This document shows positions 45,635 through 58,464 of a stretch of DNA of 64,000 nt, piece by piece. The DNA is from Bradyrhizobium sp. CSA112 (lineage in GTDB: Bacteria; Pseudomonadota; Alphaproteobacteria; Rhizobiales; Xanthobacteraceae), in NCBI RefSeq assembly GCF_029051645.1, contig NZ_JAACFS010000004.1, positions 186,001 to 250,000 on the forward strand, given 5' to 3'. Below the pieces are notes generated by a model. It was not told the DNA's origin and did not search any database. It worked only from the letters and a program-made list of their open reading frames with translations. Both the position numbers and the translations under genes were made by a program. Each line of letters starts with the position of its first letter. Position 1 is the first letter of the stretch.

Positions 45635-46309
45635 CTACGCCCCGACCAGCGCCTTCGCCGGCAGCACCGCCTGCACTACGAGGCCGCGGGCACGGGCATC
45701 CATCACGCCGACGGCACGCAGCGCCAACAATGTGACGGTTTGCACGGCGTCGCGCAGCCTCGCGGGATCATCCAGATTCTCGGGCGCCAGTGGACCGACC
45801 AGCGATTCATGCAGCGCGCCGAGCAGCGCGGTGGCGGCGAGCGCTGTGTCCTGAGCGGGGAGATGTCCGGCGCGCACCGCGGCATCGATTCTGGCAGCAA
45901 TCTCGCCGGAGATTTCGCGGCGGCTGGCGAGCCGCGACACCGAGACGTCGACATCGACGGGCTCGGCCAGAATGCCCCAGGCGAGCTTGCGCTGCGACAG
46001 CACATGCACGGCAACCGTGGTGACGGCGGCGGCCAGCGCCGAGGACGGCCCCGGAGCGGCATCCGCCGCCCGGCGGATCGCGGCCAGTTCGTCGCGCGAG
46101 ACCTCGGCGATCAGTTCGGAAATCAGCTCCGCCTTGGAGGGGAAGTAACGGTAGACGGTGCCGGCCGCGACATTGGCGCGGACCGCAACGGGGGCAATCT
46201 GCACCGCCGCCATTCCGCCCTCGGCCGCAGCGTCCCTTGCGGCCGCCAGAATCGCGCTACGCCGCGCCGCCAGCCGCTTTACGACCTGATGGGTTCGCCG
46301 ATACACCAT
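45635..46309 (-). CDS. TetR-family regulator
   Basis: A 224-residue dimeric repressor. The helix-turn-helix fills about residues 12-62 (RRSAILAAARDAAAEGGMAA, then VRANVAAGTVYRYFPSKAEL), and the ligand-binding helical half is Ala-rich. I take the ATG at 46309 (MVYRRTHQ), since the segment before the HTH then matches the family; an ATG at 46399 would add 30 residues. Upstream of the longer start, TGAA-CTACTA-TTCA (46413-46426) is an imperfect palindrome and may be an operator. The regulated genes are unknown; OsmC just downstream is a candidate. Confidence 0.75.
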   Translation of the reverse strand: MVYRRTHQVVKRLAARRSAILAAARDAAAEGGMAAVQIAPVAVRANVAAGTVYRYFPSKAELISELIAEVSRDELAAIRRAADAAPGPSSALAAAVTTVAVHVLSQRKLAWGILAEPVDVDVSVSRLASRREISGEIAARIDAAVRAGHLPAQDTALAATALLGALHESLVGPLAPENLDDPARLRDAVQTVTLLALRAVGVMDARARGLVVQAVLPAKALVGA

Positions 46310-46556
46310 CGCGCGTTCCGTCCCCGGCGCGCCCTCGAGCCCCGTGGAGCCTGCCAGAACGCGCACACCTTCAATGTCTTGAGCGATAAGCGTACTCATC
46401 GCATTGAAGAAGTGAACTACTATTCAGGCCCGATGACAAGACGGTTTTGCAAACGCGGATGAAACATCCGCAAAAGGCCCGCTGCCGGCACGATCGGAAA
46501 TGACGGCCGCAACCCTGACGATCGCGTGCGACGGCGCCGCCATCATCTCGCGTGAT

Positions 46557-47780
46557 TCACGCGCCGGCCGCGACGAGTTTCGGCACCGGCTCATGCTGCC
46601 ACCACGATCCGGCGCGGCGCAGGATCAGCGCGGACACGACCAGCGTGGCGCCAAGGCCGGTCGGAATGCCGGTGAACATGTAGCAGACGATGAGGGCGAC
46701 GACGGTGCCCAGCGCCGGAAGCTCGTAGGCGCGAAAACCGGTCTTCAGTCCGGCGCGGACCAGGAAGCCGATCGGGATCGCCAGCACCATCATGTCGTAC
46801 ATGAACAGATAGGGCGTGGTCAGCAGCGTGCCGGCGGCAAGTGCGGCGGCCTTCACGGTGTACGGCACGCGGCTTCGCCACATCAGTGCCAGCACCACGG
46901 CGACTGAAGCAGTGAGAACCCACTGGAATGCCCAGCCAAGCGGCTCGCTGCCGCCGAAGTAACGCACCATCGAGAAGATGCTTTGCAGCTTCCACCATGT
47001 CGCCTTGCCCTCGGTCAGGAAGGCTTGAGAGAATTTCGGCATCCAGTGGAAGAACGCCAGCCAGCTTTCGATGCCGAAGGCGAGCCAGGAAGCTGTGGCC
47101 AGCACGATGGCGGTAACGCCGGCGCTGATGAACACGCGCCAATGCCCGGCTGCGATCAGCACGATCGGAAACAGTAGCCCGTATTGTGGCTTGTACGTCA
47201 AAAGCCCGAGGCAGATGCCTGCCAGTACCGGCCGTATCGGGATCAAATAGAGCGTGCCGCCGATCAGTGCCGCGGTGAGGAATCCGTTCTGCCCGACCAG
47301 CGCATTGATGCACGCCATCGGAATGGCGAGCGCGAGCAGATAGCCAAAGGTGCGGCCGACGATCGCACGCATCGCGACAAGAAAGGGCAGGAAGCTGACC
47401 ACAACCCAGCCGACAAAGGCGAGTTGATAGGGAAGCTGTGCCAGCAAGGAAGCGACGAACAGAAATGGCGGTGGATAGTGCCAGGCAAAATAGCCGACGA
47501 AATCCTGGCCGAGTTTTGCGACCTCGACCTGCTTCTGGATGTCCCAGTCATATGCCTGCGCTGGGAGGCCATCGAGCACCAGGCGGCCGGCAGCCCAGAC
47601 GTTGATGAAATCGGTCGGGATGCCGAGACCCTTCGGATCGTAAACCCACCAGTGTGAGAAATACGCCGCCCCGCAAAGGGTCAGGTTGGCAACCGCCAGC
47701 ATTAAGCAGCCCCTGACGAGCCACGCGGGAATTAAGGTTTGCTCCGGTGCGGACTTGAAGGTGGAGTGAAAGGCAGCCAT
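46557..47780 (-). CDS. Membrane glycosyltransferase, GT87 (DUF2029)
   Basis: A 407-residue inner-membrane protein with about nine to ten hydrophobic segments. The first loop holds GIPTDFINVWAAGRLVLDGL and HYPPPFLFVASLLAQLPYQL, which carry the conserved Asp and polar residues of GT87 polyprenyl-phosphate mannosyltransferases. It should move a sugar from a lipid carrier to a target on the periplasmic side. AAGGA lies before the ATG at 47780; an open frame upstream is unrelated. It is a single gene, divergent from the region before nrdB. Confidence 0.8.
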   Translation of the reverse strand: MAAFHSTFKSAPEQTLIPAWLVRGCLMLAVANLTLCGAAYFSHWWVYDPKGLGIPTDFINVWAAGRLVLDGLPAQAYDWDIQKQVEVAKLGQDFVGYFAWHYPPPFLFVASLLAQLPYQLAFVGWVVVSFLPFLVAMRAIVGRTFGYLLALAIPMACINALVGQNGFLTAALIGGTLYLIPIRPVLAGICLGLLTYKPQYGLLFPIVLIAAGHWRVFISAGVTAIVLATASWLAFGIESWLAFFHWMPKFSQAFLTEGKATWWKLQSIFSMVRYFGGSEPLGWAFQWVLTASVAVVLALMWRSRVPYTVKAAALAAGTLLTTPYLFMYDMMVLAIPIGFLVRAGLKTGFRAYELPALGTVVALIVCYMFTGIPTGLGATLVVSALILRRAGSWWQHEPVPKLVAAGA

Positions 47781-47887
47781 GCAAGATCCTTGCTCGGGCG
47801 CCTGTCCCAAAGCGCACACCCCCAAGAAATAGGCCGGACTGAATTGAGGAAATCTTAAGTTCTTGCGCTGCAACGGCGGGAATTTCT

Positions 47888-48008
47888 GTCGTCCCTGCGT
47901 TCGCAGGGACCCATAGCCACCGATGCTGGTTGCTTCAGGTCGGCGTCTCCCGCCGTGCCTCATTGATGGATCACGCGGTATGGGTCCCTGCGTTTGCAGG
48001 GACGACGG
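47888..48008. repeat. Intergenic palindromic repeat, family E
   Basis: A 121-bp element with inverted ends TGTCGTCCCTGCGTTCGCAG and CTGCGTTTGCAGGGACGACG, each itself a small palindrome. It lies between the nrdB end and the GT87 start. Only one copy is in this window. Confidence 0.8.
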
Positions 48009-48028
48009 ATACGGGAGTAAGCCGTTCC

Positions 48029-49159
48029 CTACTCCCAGCTCAGCGCGCCGCCGTTCTGATACTCGATCACGCGTGTCTCGAAGAAGTTCTTCTCCTTCTT
48101 CAGGTCCATCGCCTCCGACATCCACGGAAACGGATTCTCGGTTTCGTCGAACACCCGCTGTAGCCCAAGCTGCGCGCAGCGGCGGTTGGCGATGAAGTGC
48201 ATGTAGCTCTCGCACAGCGCCGCATTCAGGCCGAGAAAGCCGCGCGGCATGGTGTCCAGCCCGTAGGCCGCCTCCAGTTCAGCCGCCTCACGCACCATCG
48301 CGCGGACTTCGTCCTGAAACGCTTTGGTCCACAGATGCGGATTCTCGATCTTGATCTGGTTGATGACATCGATGCCGAAGTTCAGATGAATCGATTCATC
48401 GCGCAGGATGTACTGGTACTGCTCCGCGATGCCGACCATCTTGTTGCGGCGGCCGAGCGAGAGGATCTGGGCAAATCCGGTGTAGAACCACATGCCCTCG
48501 AAGATGACGTAGAAGGCAACGAGATCGCGCAGGAACGCCTGATCAGCCTCCGGCGTCCCGGTCCTGAAATCGGGATCGTCGAGATGCTGGGTATGTTTCA
48601 GCGCCCACGCCGCCTTGTCGGTGATCGACGGCACCTCGCGGTACATGTTGAACAGCTCGCCCTCGTCCAATCCCAAACTCTCGACGATGTACTGGAAGGT
48701 GTGGGTGTGAACAGCCTCCTCGAAGGACTGCCGCAGCAGGTACTGCCGGCACTCCGGATTGGTCAGATGGCGGTAGATTGCCAGCACGATGTTGTTGGCG
48801 ACGAGACTTTCAGAGGCCGCGAAGAAGCCGAGGTTGCGCTTGATGGCGCGGCGCTCGTCCTCGGTAAGGCCGTCGCGCGATTTCCATAGCGCGATGTCGG
48901 CCTGCATCGACACTTCGGTCGGCATCCAGTGATTGTTGCAGCCGGCGAGATATTTCTCCCATGCCCATTTGTATTTTAGCGGCAGCAATTGATTGACGTC
49001 GGCGCGGCAATTGATCATCCGCTTGTCGTCGACGGATACCCTGCCGCCGCTTCGGTCGATGGTGCCGAGGCCGGTTTGATCGGCCGCTACCGCGGTTTGC
49101 GCCACCTTGGGGGGCGGCATCCGGCGCGAGGGCGCAGCGGGTTCGGACCAGTCGAGCAT
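48029..49159 (-). CDS. nrdB: Ribonucleotide reductase small subunit, class Ic-like
   Basis: A 376-residue ferritin-like R2 subunit. The metal ligands are visible: E117 in [11 protein letters not shown]148 and H151 in [10 protein letters not shown], and a second set in [10 protein letters not shown]. The position of the radical Tyr (E. coli Y122) is F155, as in Chlamydia R2, and the first ligand is Glu instead of Asp. This predicts a class Ic enzyme with a Mn/Fe cofactor. The ATG at 49159 is used, because AAGGA is seven bases upstream; an ATG at 49165 is too close to it. It lies 25 bp after nrdA in one operon, under the riboswitch at 52221. Confidence 0.93.
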   Translation of the reverse strand: MLDWSEPAAPSRRMPPPKVAQTAVAADQTGLGTIDRSGGRVSVDDKRMINCRADVNQLLPLKYKWAWEKYLAGCNNHWMPTEVSMQADIALWKSRDGLTEDERRAIKRNLGFFAASESLVANNIVLAIYRHLTNPECRQYLLRQSFEEAVHTHTFQYIVESLGLDEGELFNMYREVPSITDKAAWALKHTQHLDDPDFRTGTPEADQAFLRDLVAFYVIFEGMWFYTGFAQILSLGRRNKMVGIAEQYQYILRDESIHLNFGIDVINQIKIENPHLWTKAFQDEVRAMVREAAELEAAYGLDTMPRGFLGLNAALCESYMHFIANRRCAQLGLQRVFDETENPFPWMSEAMDLKKEKNFFETRVIEYQNGGALSWE

Positions 49160-49184
49160 TGTCATTTCCTTGCTTCTTGTCTGC

Positions 49185-52094
<2,910 letters not shown>

Positions 52095-52187
52095 CAAGAG
52101 ACCCCGTGATGTTGTTGGGGGCTGGATGTCAGGGAGGACGCTGCTTCAAATGCGCGGGCGGGAAACACCGGCATGAGTTTGCAAGCG

Positions 52188-52214
52188 CCGCCGGGACACC
52201 CCGCCCGTGGACGT
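52188..52214 (-). promoter_or_regulatory. Shared post-aptamer segment, nrdA leader
   Basis: A 27-nt segment of the nrdA leader, reading on the transcript ACGTCCACGGGCGGGGTGTC and onward, starts about 14 nt after the B12 box and ends about 93 nt before the start codon. The metE leader has the same segment (58465-58491) with two changes. CGGGCGGG within it can pair with CCCGCCCG at 52155-52162. Its likely role is as part of the expression platform. Confidence 0.6.
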
Positions 52215-52220
52215 TTTTTC

Positions 52221-52403
52221 GGTGTCGCGGCAGGTCTCCTGGCTCGCAGGTCGCCGTTACTCCCTGTCTTCCCAATGCGATGCCGCATCAGTGACGTAAG
52301 ATTCGGGAACAACTCACTGCTTACAGTTGGGGGGGCAGCGCCGGATTCTCGCGCACTTTGGCGCGACCACCGGCTTCCCTCTTAGCCACCAAATCTTGCG
52401 ATC
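52221..52403 (-). ncRNA. Cobalamin riboswitch upstream of nrdAB
   Basis: Read on the minus strand, the leader has all the core features of the B12 aptamer in order: AAGAGGGAAGCCGGTGG, then GAATCCGGCGCTGCCCCC with AACTGTAAG, a CACTG and GGGAAGAC part, and the B12 box AGCCAGGAGACCTGCC (52229-52244). It lies about 130 nt before nrdA. B12-bound aptamers usually turn expression off, which would repress the B12-independent reductase when B12 is present. The outer helix ends are approximate. Confidence 0.93.
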
Positions 52404-52494
52404 CGGCGGACCGTGACTGGCTACATGTGGTGATATTCGCTACGAGGTGTCAATGGCCCATTCGAGACATACGCACGAAATTTACATCGCTGCC

Positions 52495-53919
52495 CTAGCG
52501 CGAAGTCGCGTACGGAGCAAAATAGGACCGCGTCTCATCGACGTTGAGGGCGCGGCCGACCGGTGGAAACGCGCGCTGCGGACAATTCGGCCGTTCGCAC
52601 ACCTTGCAGCCCATGCCGATCGGCGTCGCTAGTGACGGATCAATCTTGAGGCCCTGCGAATAAACGATTCGCTCGGCATGGCGAACATCGCATCCCAGGG
52701 CGACGGCAAACGTCTTGGCGGGCGCGCCGTATCCCCCTCTGCCATGCGACACCGTTCGGGCAACCCAGAGGTAGGTTCGCTCGTCAGGCATCCGCGCTAG
52801 CTGCGTCAGGATACGCCCGGGGTTGGCGAAGGCTTCATAAACGTTCCACAGCGGACAGGTGCCACCGACCCGCGAAAAATGGAAATCAGTCGCCGATTGG
52901 CGCTTCGATATGTTTCCGGCGCGATCGACGCGGATGAAGAAGAACGGCACGCCCCGCGCATTGTGGCGCTGCAAGGTGCTCAGCCGGTGACAGATCGTTT
53001 CAAAGCCGACGCCGAATCGGTGACTGAGCAATTCGATGTCGTAACGGCACCTCTCCGCCTCATTGAGGAAAACGGCGTAAGGCAAAATCAGCGCGCCGGC
53101 GAAATAATTCGCAAGGCCGATGCGGGCAAGGCCGCGCGCTTCGTCGCTGGTGAACTTTGCCTTGTCGACGATCGAACGTATCGCCGCGTCCAGCTCCAGA
53201 ATGGCGATCTGCGTCGCGAGCTGGAACGCCTGCTGTCCCGGATCAAGGCTTGGCGACAGCCGTAGCGTTCGTGTGCGGCCATCGAACAGGCGCTGCGTTC
53301 CCGAGCCCAACTCGTCGCTCGCGTCGATCACGACGGTCACGCCATGCCTGCTTTCGAGATACGACACCAGGTTTGGCGTCATCCGTCCGATTGGCAATTC
53401 CATCCGGCCAGCGATCGCTTCTGCCGCATCGTCGAGCTCGGCAATGTAGTTGTGCTGCACATAGAAGAAGTCGCGGACTTCCTCGAACGGCGTGGACGGC
53501 AGTACCGCTGCCGACGCCTGACGGTCCTCGCCGAGCCGCGCGGAAAGCGCCGCATATTGCTCGGCGGCATGGCGATATTTGCGGTTGAGATTGACCAGCG
53601 CACGCCCGACCGCGGGCATGCTCTGCGCGAGTTCGCGAAGTTCGGCGACAGCGATTGTCTCACCCAACGAAGGATCCGCCAGCGCTTCGCGCAAGTCCGA
53701 GATCAAGCGGGCTTCGTCGCCCTCGGCGAACGACTGCACATCAAGGCCGAACACCGAATTGAGCGCCAGCAGCACCGGCACGGTGAGTGGACGCTGATTG
53801 TTTTCCAGTTGGTTGAGGTAGCTCAGCGATATCCCGAGCTTGCCGGCAAGCGCTGCCTGCGTCAGGCGCTGCTCCTCGCGCAGTCTTTTCAGCCGCACGC
53901 CCATGAAGGTCTTTTTCAT
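52495..53919 (-). CDS. ScfR/RamB-type regulator (XRE plus IrrE-like domain)
   Basis: A 474-residue regulator. N-terminal XRE helix-turn-helix (about residues 10-50, LREEQRLTQAALAGKLGISL), then a long middle with an IrrE-like region, and the C-terminal domain of the short-chain fatty acyl regulator type with the Cys cluster GCKVCERPNCPQRAFPP. Related RamB in Corynebacterium controls acetate/propionate genes. The ATG at 53919 has AAGGTG five bases upstream; a longer open frame upstream is unlikely. It is divergent from the thioesterase-prpDCB operon, so it very probably controls it. Confidence 0.85.
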   Translation of the reverse strand: MKKTFMGVRLKRLREEQRLTQAALAGKLGISLSYLNQLENNQRPLTVPVLLALNSVFGLDVQSFAEGDEARLISDLREALADPSLGETIAVAELRELAQSMPAVGRALVNLNRKYRHAAEQYAALSARLGEDRQASAAVLPSTPFEEVRDFFYVQHNYIAELDDAAEAIAGRMELPIGRMTPNLVSYLESRHGVTVVIDASDELGSGTQRLFDGRTRTLRLSPSLDPGQQAFQLATQIAILELDAAIRSIVDKAKFTSDEARGLARIGLANYFAGALILPYAVFLNEAERCRYDIELLSHRFGVGFETICHRLSTLQRHNARGVPFFFIRVDRAGNISKRQSATDFHFSRVGGTCPLWNVYEAFANPGRILTQLARMPDERTYLWVARTVSHGRGGYGAPAKTFAVALGCDVRHAERIVYSQGLKIDPSLATPIGMGCKVCERPNCPQRAFPPVGRALNVDETRSYFAPYATSR

Positions 53920-53932
53920 CGCATCACCTTCG

Positions 53933-54018
53933 CAAACTTTGCAAACCAACCGGCTTTTCTTCGCAAGACTATACTTTTTCAGCCATTTCGACGGTGCACG
54001 TTTGTAGATATTGCGAAG
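53933..54018. promoter_or_regulatory. Candidate ScfR/RamB binding sites
   Basis: Between the divergent regulator and thioesterase starts are CAAACTTTGCAAA (53933-53945), CTTCGCAAG (53959-53967) and TTGCGAAG (54011-54018), the last two inverted. The first matches, as I recall it, the RamB box AA(A/G)AACTTTGCAAA except at its left end. This fits an autoregulated divergent promoter. Confidence 0.55.
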
Positions 54019-54053
54019 TCGGTACCGAATGACAAGTCGTCCGGAGCAGGAAA

Positions 54054-54485
54054 ATGCATGCAGCGGCGTCGCCAAACCTTCGTCCCGACGAAACCCGGTT
54101 CATGGAGATGGTGTTTCCGGAGCAGGCCAATCACTACGGCACGCTGTTCGGCGGCCATGCCCTGAGCCTGATGGGCAAGGCAGCATTCGTCACGGCCACG
54201 CGGCGCGTGCGCCAGAGCGTCGTCATGGCGACCTCGGACAAGATCGAATTTCACGAGCCGATCCATGTCGGCGAACTCGTCGAGCTCGTTGCTCAGGTCG
54301 TACGCGTCGGCTGCAGCTCCATGACGGTCGCGGTCGACATGATCCGCGAGGACCTGATCAGCGGAAGGCGACAATCCGCCGTGCGCGGAACGTTCGAGAT
54401 GGTCGCGGTGGACGAATTCGGCCGTCCGGTCCCGATCACGCAACCAGGCATGACCGATCCAATCCAGAAGGAAGCTGCATCTTGA
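54054..54485 (+). CDS. Acyl-CoA thioesterase (hotdog fold)
   Basis: A 143-residue single hotdog-domain thioesterase of the YciA/BFIT type. The active-site segment [20 protein letters not shown] is at about residues 26-45, and [20 protein letters not shown] follows. Such enzymes hydrolyse acyl-CoA to free acid and CoA. GGAG lies seven bases before the ATG. It is the first gene of the prp operon: its stop overlaps the start of prpD (TTGA). In this context it could release CoA from propionyl-CoA or other short acyl-CoAs, which is inference. Confidence 0.85.
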   Translation: MHAAASPNLRPDETRFMEMVFPEQANHYGTLFGGHALSLMGKAAFVTATRRVRQSVVMATSDKIEFHEPIHVGELVELVAQVVRVGCSSMTVAVDMIREDLISGRRQSAVRGTFEMVAVDEFGRPVPITQPGMTDPIQKEAAS

Positions 54486-56035
54486 AACAGCATAGCGTTC
54501 GTACTTTCAAATCAGCCGATCATCTCCCACGCGCGAGCCAACTGGCCTGGAAGATCGCCGAGGTGGCCGCCGACACAGTCGCGGTCGAGAGCGATGTGGT
54601 GGAAATGCTGGGCAACCGCATCATCGACAACGCCGCCGTTGCCGCAGCCTCGGTCGCTCGGCGTCCCGTTGTCAGCGCGCGAACGCAAGCCGAGGCGCAT
54701 CCATTTCAGCCGGGGGCCACCGTGTTCGGATTGACGCGGTCGCAGCGGATTTCGCCGGAATGGGCCGCGTGGGCCAACGGCGTCGCCGTCCGCGAACTCG
54801 ATTTCCACGACACGTTCCTGGCCGCTGACTATTCGCATCCCGGCGACAACATTCCGCCGGTGTTGGCTGTCGCCCAGCACTGCGGGCTAGCGGGTGCAGA
54901 CCTCGTGCGCGGGCTGACTGCGGCCTACGAGATTCAGGTCGATCTCGTGAAGGGCATCTGCCTGCACGAGCACAAGATCGATCACATCGCCCATCTCGGC
55001 CCGTCCGCCGCCGCCGGGATCGGCGCGCTGCTCGGATTGCCTGCCGAGACGATTTATCAGGCCGTTCAGCAGGCGCTCCACGTCACCACGACGACGCGGC
55101 AATCGCGCAAGGGCGAGATATCGAGCTGGAAGGCCTATGCGCCGGCTTTCGCCGGCAAGATGGCGATCGAATCCGTCGATCGCGTGATGCGCGGCGAAGG
55201 CGCACCGTCACCCGCCTATGAGGGCGAAGACGGCTTCATCGCCTGGTTGCTCGGCGGTCCGGCTGCGGAATACGCGGTGCCCCTGCCGGAAAAGGGCGAG
55301 CCCAAGCGCGCCATCCTCGACACCTACACCAAGGAGTACTCGGCCGAATATCAGAGCCAGGCCTTGATCGACCTCGCGCGCCGGCTCGGACCGAAAATCG
55401 GCGATCTCTCGAAGATCGAAAGCATCGTCATCCACACCAGCCATCACACCCACTACGTCATCGGTACCGGCGCCAACGACCCGCAGAAGATGGACCCGAA
55501 GGCGAGCCGCGAAACGCTCGACCATTCGATCATGTACATTTTCGCGGTCGCGCTGGAAGACGGCGGCTGGCATCACGAGCGATCCTATGCCGCAGAGCGC
55601 GCGGGCCGCGACACGACGATCGCGCTGTGGCGCAAGATCTCGACCGTCGAAGATCCCGCATGGACCCGCCGCTACCACAGCCACGATCCGAAGGAAAAGG
55701 CTTTTGGCGGCCGCGTCGTCGTGAAGCTGAACGGCGGCTCCGTCTTCAGCGACGAAATTGCGCTGGCTGACGCACATCCGCTGGGCGCCCGCCCGTTCAG
55801 GCGGCCGGACTACATCCGGAAGTTCCGCAACCTGGCGGAAGGCGTGATCAGCGCGGCTGAGCAGGATCGCTTCATCGCAACGGTCGAGAGATTGGCCTCG
55901 CTCAAAGCAGGAGAGCTGACCGACCTCACCTTCACGGTCGATCCAAAATTCCTCGGCAGGGCGTCAACGCACGGCATCTTCGATTGGCGTGACGCCGCCC
56001 CGGTTGCGGTCCAGCGCGCTGCCGGCAATCGATAA
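54482..56035 (+). CDS. prpD: 2-methylcitrate dehydratase
   Basis: A 517-residue MmgE/PrpD protein, catalysing 2-methylcitrate to 2-methyl-cis-aconitate in the methylcitrate cycle. The family segments [20 protein letters not shown] (about residues 110-129), [20 protein letters not shown] and [20 protein letters not shown] are intact. The start is TTG at 54482, overlapping the thioesterase stop by four bases; no ATG fits, because the frame upstream lies within the thioesterase. It is second in the operon, with 11 bp to prpC. Confidence 0.92.
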   Translation: MKQHSVRTFKSADHLPRASQLAWKIAEVAADTVAVESDVVEMLGNRIIDNAAVAAASVARRPVVSARTQAEAHPFQPGATVFGLTRSQRISPEWAAWANGVAVRELDFHDTFLAADYSHPGDNIPPVLAVAQHCGLAGADLVRGLTAAYEIQVDLVKGICLHEHKIDHIAHLGPSAAAGIGALLGLPAETIYQAVQQALHVTTTTRQSRKGEISSWKAYAPAFAGKMAIESVDRVMRGEGAPSPAYEGEDGFIAWLLGGPAAEYAVPLPEKGEPKRAILDTYTKEYSAEYQSQALIDLARRLGPKIGDLSKIESIVIHTSHHTHYVIGTGANDPQKMDPKASRETLDHSIMYIFAVALEDGGWHHERSYAAERAGRDTTIALWRKISTVEDPAWTRRYHSHDPKEKAFGGRVVVKLNGGSVFSDEIALADAHPLGARPFRRPDYIRKFRNLAEGVISAAEQDRFIATVERLASLKAGELTDLTFTVDPKFLGRASTHGIFDWRDAAPVAVQRAAGNR

Positions 56036-56046
56036 GGGAGATTGAG

Positions 56047-57219
56047 ATGACGGACATCAAGCCCGCCCCCAAAAAATCGGTTGCGCTCTCCGGCGTCATT
56101 GCCGGCGACACTGCGCTGTGCACGGTCGGCCGCACCGGAAACGACCTGCATTATCGCGGCTACGATATTCTCGATGTCGCGGAAAGCTGCGAATTCGAGG
56201 AGATCGCGTATCTTCTCGTTCACGGCAGCCTGCCCACCCTGTCCGAGCTCAGAAACTACAAGGCCAAGCTGAAGGCGCTGCGCGGGTTGCCGCTCGCAGT
56301 GTTGCAGACGCTGGAGTTGCTGCCCGCCGCCGCACATCCGATGGATGTCTTAAGAAGCGGCGTCTCCGCGCTCGGCTGCATCCTGCCGGAAGCCCATGAT
56401 CACAATCAGCCCGGCGCGCGCGATATTGCCGACCGGCTGATGGCGTCGCTCGGATCGATGCTGCTCTACTGGCACCACTACGCCCACCACGGCCGCCGGA
56501 TCGACGTCGAAACCGACGACGATTCGATCGGCTCGCATTTCCTGCATCTGCTCCATGGCAGGAGGCCGCCGCCGTCGCACGAGCGCGCGATGCATACCTC
56601 GCTGATCCTCTACGCGGAGCACGAGTACAACGCTTCGACGTTCACCGCGCGCTCGATCGCAGGCACCGGCTCAGACCTCTATTCCGCCATCACCGGCGCG
56701 ATCGGTGCGCTGCGCGGGCCGAAGCACGGCGGCGCCAATGAGATCGCCTTCGAAGTGCAGAAGCGCTACGGCGATATGGAAGAGGCGGAAGCCGATATCC
56801 GCCGCAGGGTCGCGGCAAAGGAGGTCGTCATCGGCTTCGGTCACCCGGTCTACACCATTGCCGATCCGCGCAACAAGGTGATCAAGGAAGTCGCGCGTCG
56901 CCTCAGCATCGAAGGCGAAAGCACCCGGATGTTCGAAATCGCCGACCGGATCGAGGCTGTGATGGCCGACGCCAAGAAGATGTTCGCCAATCTCGACTGG
57001 TTCAGCGCGGTCTCCTACCACGCGATGGGGGTGCCGACCGCGATGTTCACGCCGCTGTTCGTGATTTCACGGACGTCCGGATGGGCGGCGCATGTGATGG
57101 AGCAGCGCATCAACAACAAGATCATTCGCCCGGCCGCGAACTATGTCGGCCCGGAGAACCTGAAGTTTGTGCCGCTGCACGAGCGCGGCAAAGCCTCCGT
57201 CGCCCCACGCGCCGCGTAA
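56047..57219 (+). CDS. prpC: 2-methylcitrate synthase
   Basis: A 390-residue citrate-synthase-family enzyme that condenses propionyl-CoA with oxaloacetate. Catalytic His/Asp segments are present: [20 protein letters not shown] (about residues 218-237) and [17 protein letters not shown] (about 261-277). The length and the GPKHGGAN motif fit PrpC/CitZ rather than the larger hexameric GltA. GGGAG lies before the ATG. It sits between prpD and prpB, so 2-methylcitrate synthase is the likely activity, though some such enzymes also accept acetyl-CoA. Confidence 0.93.
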   Translation: MTDIKPAPKKSVALSGVIAGDTALCTVGRTGNDLHYRGYDILDVAESCEFEEIAYLLVHGSLPTLSELRNYKAKLKALRGLPLAVLQTLELLPAAAHPMDVLRSGVSALGCILPEAHDHNQPGARDIADRLMASLGSMLLYWHHYAHHGRRIDVETDDDSIGSHFLHLLHGRRPPPSHERAMHTSLILYAEHEYNASTFTARSIAGTGSDLYSAITGAIGALRGPKHGGANEIAFEVQKRYGDMEEAEADIRRRVAAKEVVIGFGHPVYTIADPRNKVIKEVARRLSIEGESTRMFEIADRIEAVMADAKKMFANLDWFSAVSYHAMGVPTAMFTPLFVISRTSGWAAHVMEQRINNKIIRPAANYVGPENLKFVPLHERGKASVAPRAA

Positions 57220-57229
57220 GGAAGCAACA

Positions 57230-58150
57230 ATGGTATATCTCCTGGGTGCTGATCTCGCCGACAAGCCGGCCGGGGCTCGCTTCCGCGACCTCCTGGACGC
57301 GCCAGGCATTCTCCAGATGCCGGGCACGCACAACGGAATGGCCGCGTTGCAGGCCCGCGACGCCGGATTTTCCGCGCTCTATCTGTCGGGTGCGGCAATG
57401 ACGGCTTCGATGGGGCTGCCGGATCTCGGCATTATCACGATCGAGGAAGTTTCCTTCTTCATCCGCCAGGTGGCGCGCGCCAGCGGCCTGCCCGTTCTGG
57501 TCGATGGCGACACTGGTTATGGCGAAGCGCTCAATGTCATGAACATGGTGCGCACCTTCGAGGATGCCGGTGCGGCGGCCGTTCACATCGAGGACCAACT
57601 TCTTCCGAAGAAGTGCGGCCATCTCAACGACAAGAAGCTGGCGGATGCGCGCGACATGGCAGCCAAGATCGCCGCCGCCGCGAAGGCGCGGCGTCATCTC
57701 TATCTGATCGCAAGAACCGACGCCGCGGCCAGCGAAGGCATGGACGGCGCGGTGGCGCGCGCCAAACTTTATCTGGAAGCGGGAGCCGACGCGATCTTTC
57801 CGGAAGCGATGGTTTCGCGCGAGATGTTCCAGGAGTTCGTCACGCGCGTTCCCGGTGTTCCATTGCTCGCGAACATGACGGAGTTCGGCAAGACGCCCTT
57901 CTTCACCGCATCGGAGTTCGAGGCCATGGGCTATCGTATGGTGATCTGGCCAGTGTCGTCGCTCCGCGTCGCCAACAAGGCCCAGCAGACTCTGTTCACC
58001 GCCCTCAAACGCGACGGCAGCACCTGCAAGATGCTCGACCAGATGCAGACGCGCGCCGAACTCTACGCAACGATGGGGCTGCACGACTACGAGGCGCTCG
58101 ACGCCTCCATCGTCAAAACCGTCGTTCCCACAGGCATGCCGCAGAGGTGA
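57230..58150 (+). CDS. prpB: 2-methylisocitrate lyase
   Basis: A 306-residue TIM-barrel lyase of the isocitrate lyase superfamily, splitting 2-methylisocitrate into pyruvate and succinate. The metal-binding VLVDGDTGYGEALNVMNMVR (about residues 83-102), the catalytic loop LLPKKCGHL (Cys near 128) and LIARTDA at 160 are all present. AAGGAAG lies before the ATG at 57230, ten bases after the prpC stop. It completes thioesterase-prpD-prpC-prpB. The next leader is the metE riboswitch. Confidence 0.94.
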   Translation: MVYLLGADLADKPAGARFRDLLDAPGILQMPGTHNGMAALQARDAGFSALYLSGAAMTASMGLPDLGIITIEEVSFFIRQVARASGLPVLVDGDTGYGEALNVMNMVRTFEDAGAAAVHIEDQLLPKKCGHLNDKKLADARDMAAKIAAAAKARRHLYLIARTDAAASEGMDGAVARAKLYLEAGADAIFPEAMVSREMFQEFVTRVPGVPLLANMTEFGKTPFFTASEFEAMGYRMVIWPVSSLRVANKAQQTLFTALKRDGSTCKMLDQMQTRAELYATMGLHDYEALDASIVKTVVPTGMPQR

Positions 58151-58268
58151 ATTATGTAGGTATCGCAGCTTCGATCGGAATGGCGTTCTTCGAATGAAGA
58201 CGGAGAGCCTTGCGGGGGAACGACCGATCTCATGTTGACTGAGACCGCCATTGACCTTAACTGAATCC

Positions 58269-58457
58269 GTCGTGGTTCTTCGGGCTGGTTCGGCCCGAAG
58301 CTAAGAGGGAAGCCGGTGCGGCCGAAAAGCCAAAGCCGGAGCTGCCCCCGCAACTGTAAGCGGCGAGCCGCTGTCCAACAAAGTCACTGAGACCTTTCGG
58401 GGTTTCGGGAAGGCCGGACAGCAGCATTGACCCGCGAGCCAGGAGACCTGCCTCGAC
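58269..58457 (+). ncRNA. Cobalamin riboswitch upstream of metE
   Basis: The leader has the ordered B12 aptamer core: GAAGCTAAGAGGGAAGCCGG, then GCCGGAGCTGCCCCCGCAAC with CTGTAAGCGGCGAGCCGCTG, CACTGAGACC, and the B12 box AGCCAGGAGACCTGCC (58437-58452). The B12 box is followed by the 27-nt segment shared with the nrdA leader. It would repress the B12-independent methionine synthase when B12 is plentiful. The helix ends are approximate. Confidence 0.96.
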
Positions 58458-58464
58458 AACATAC

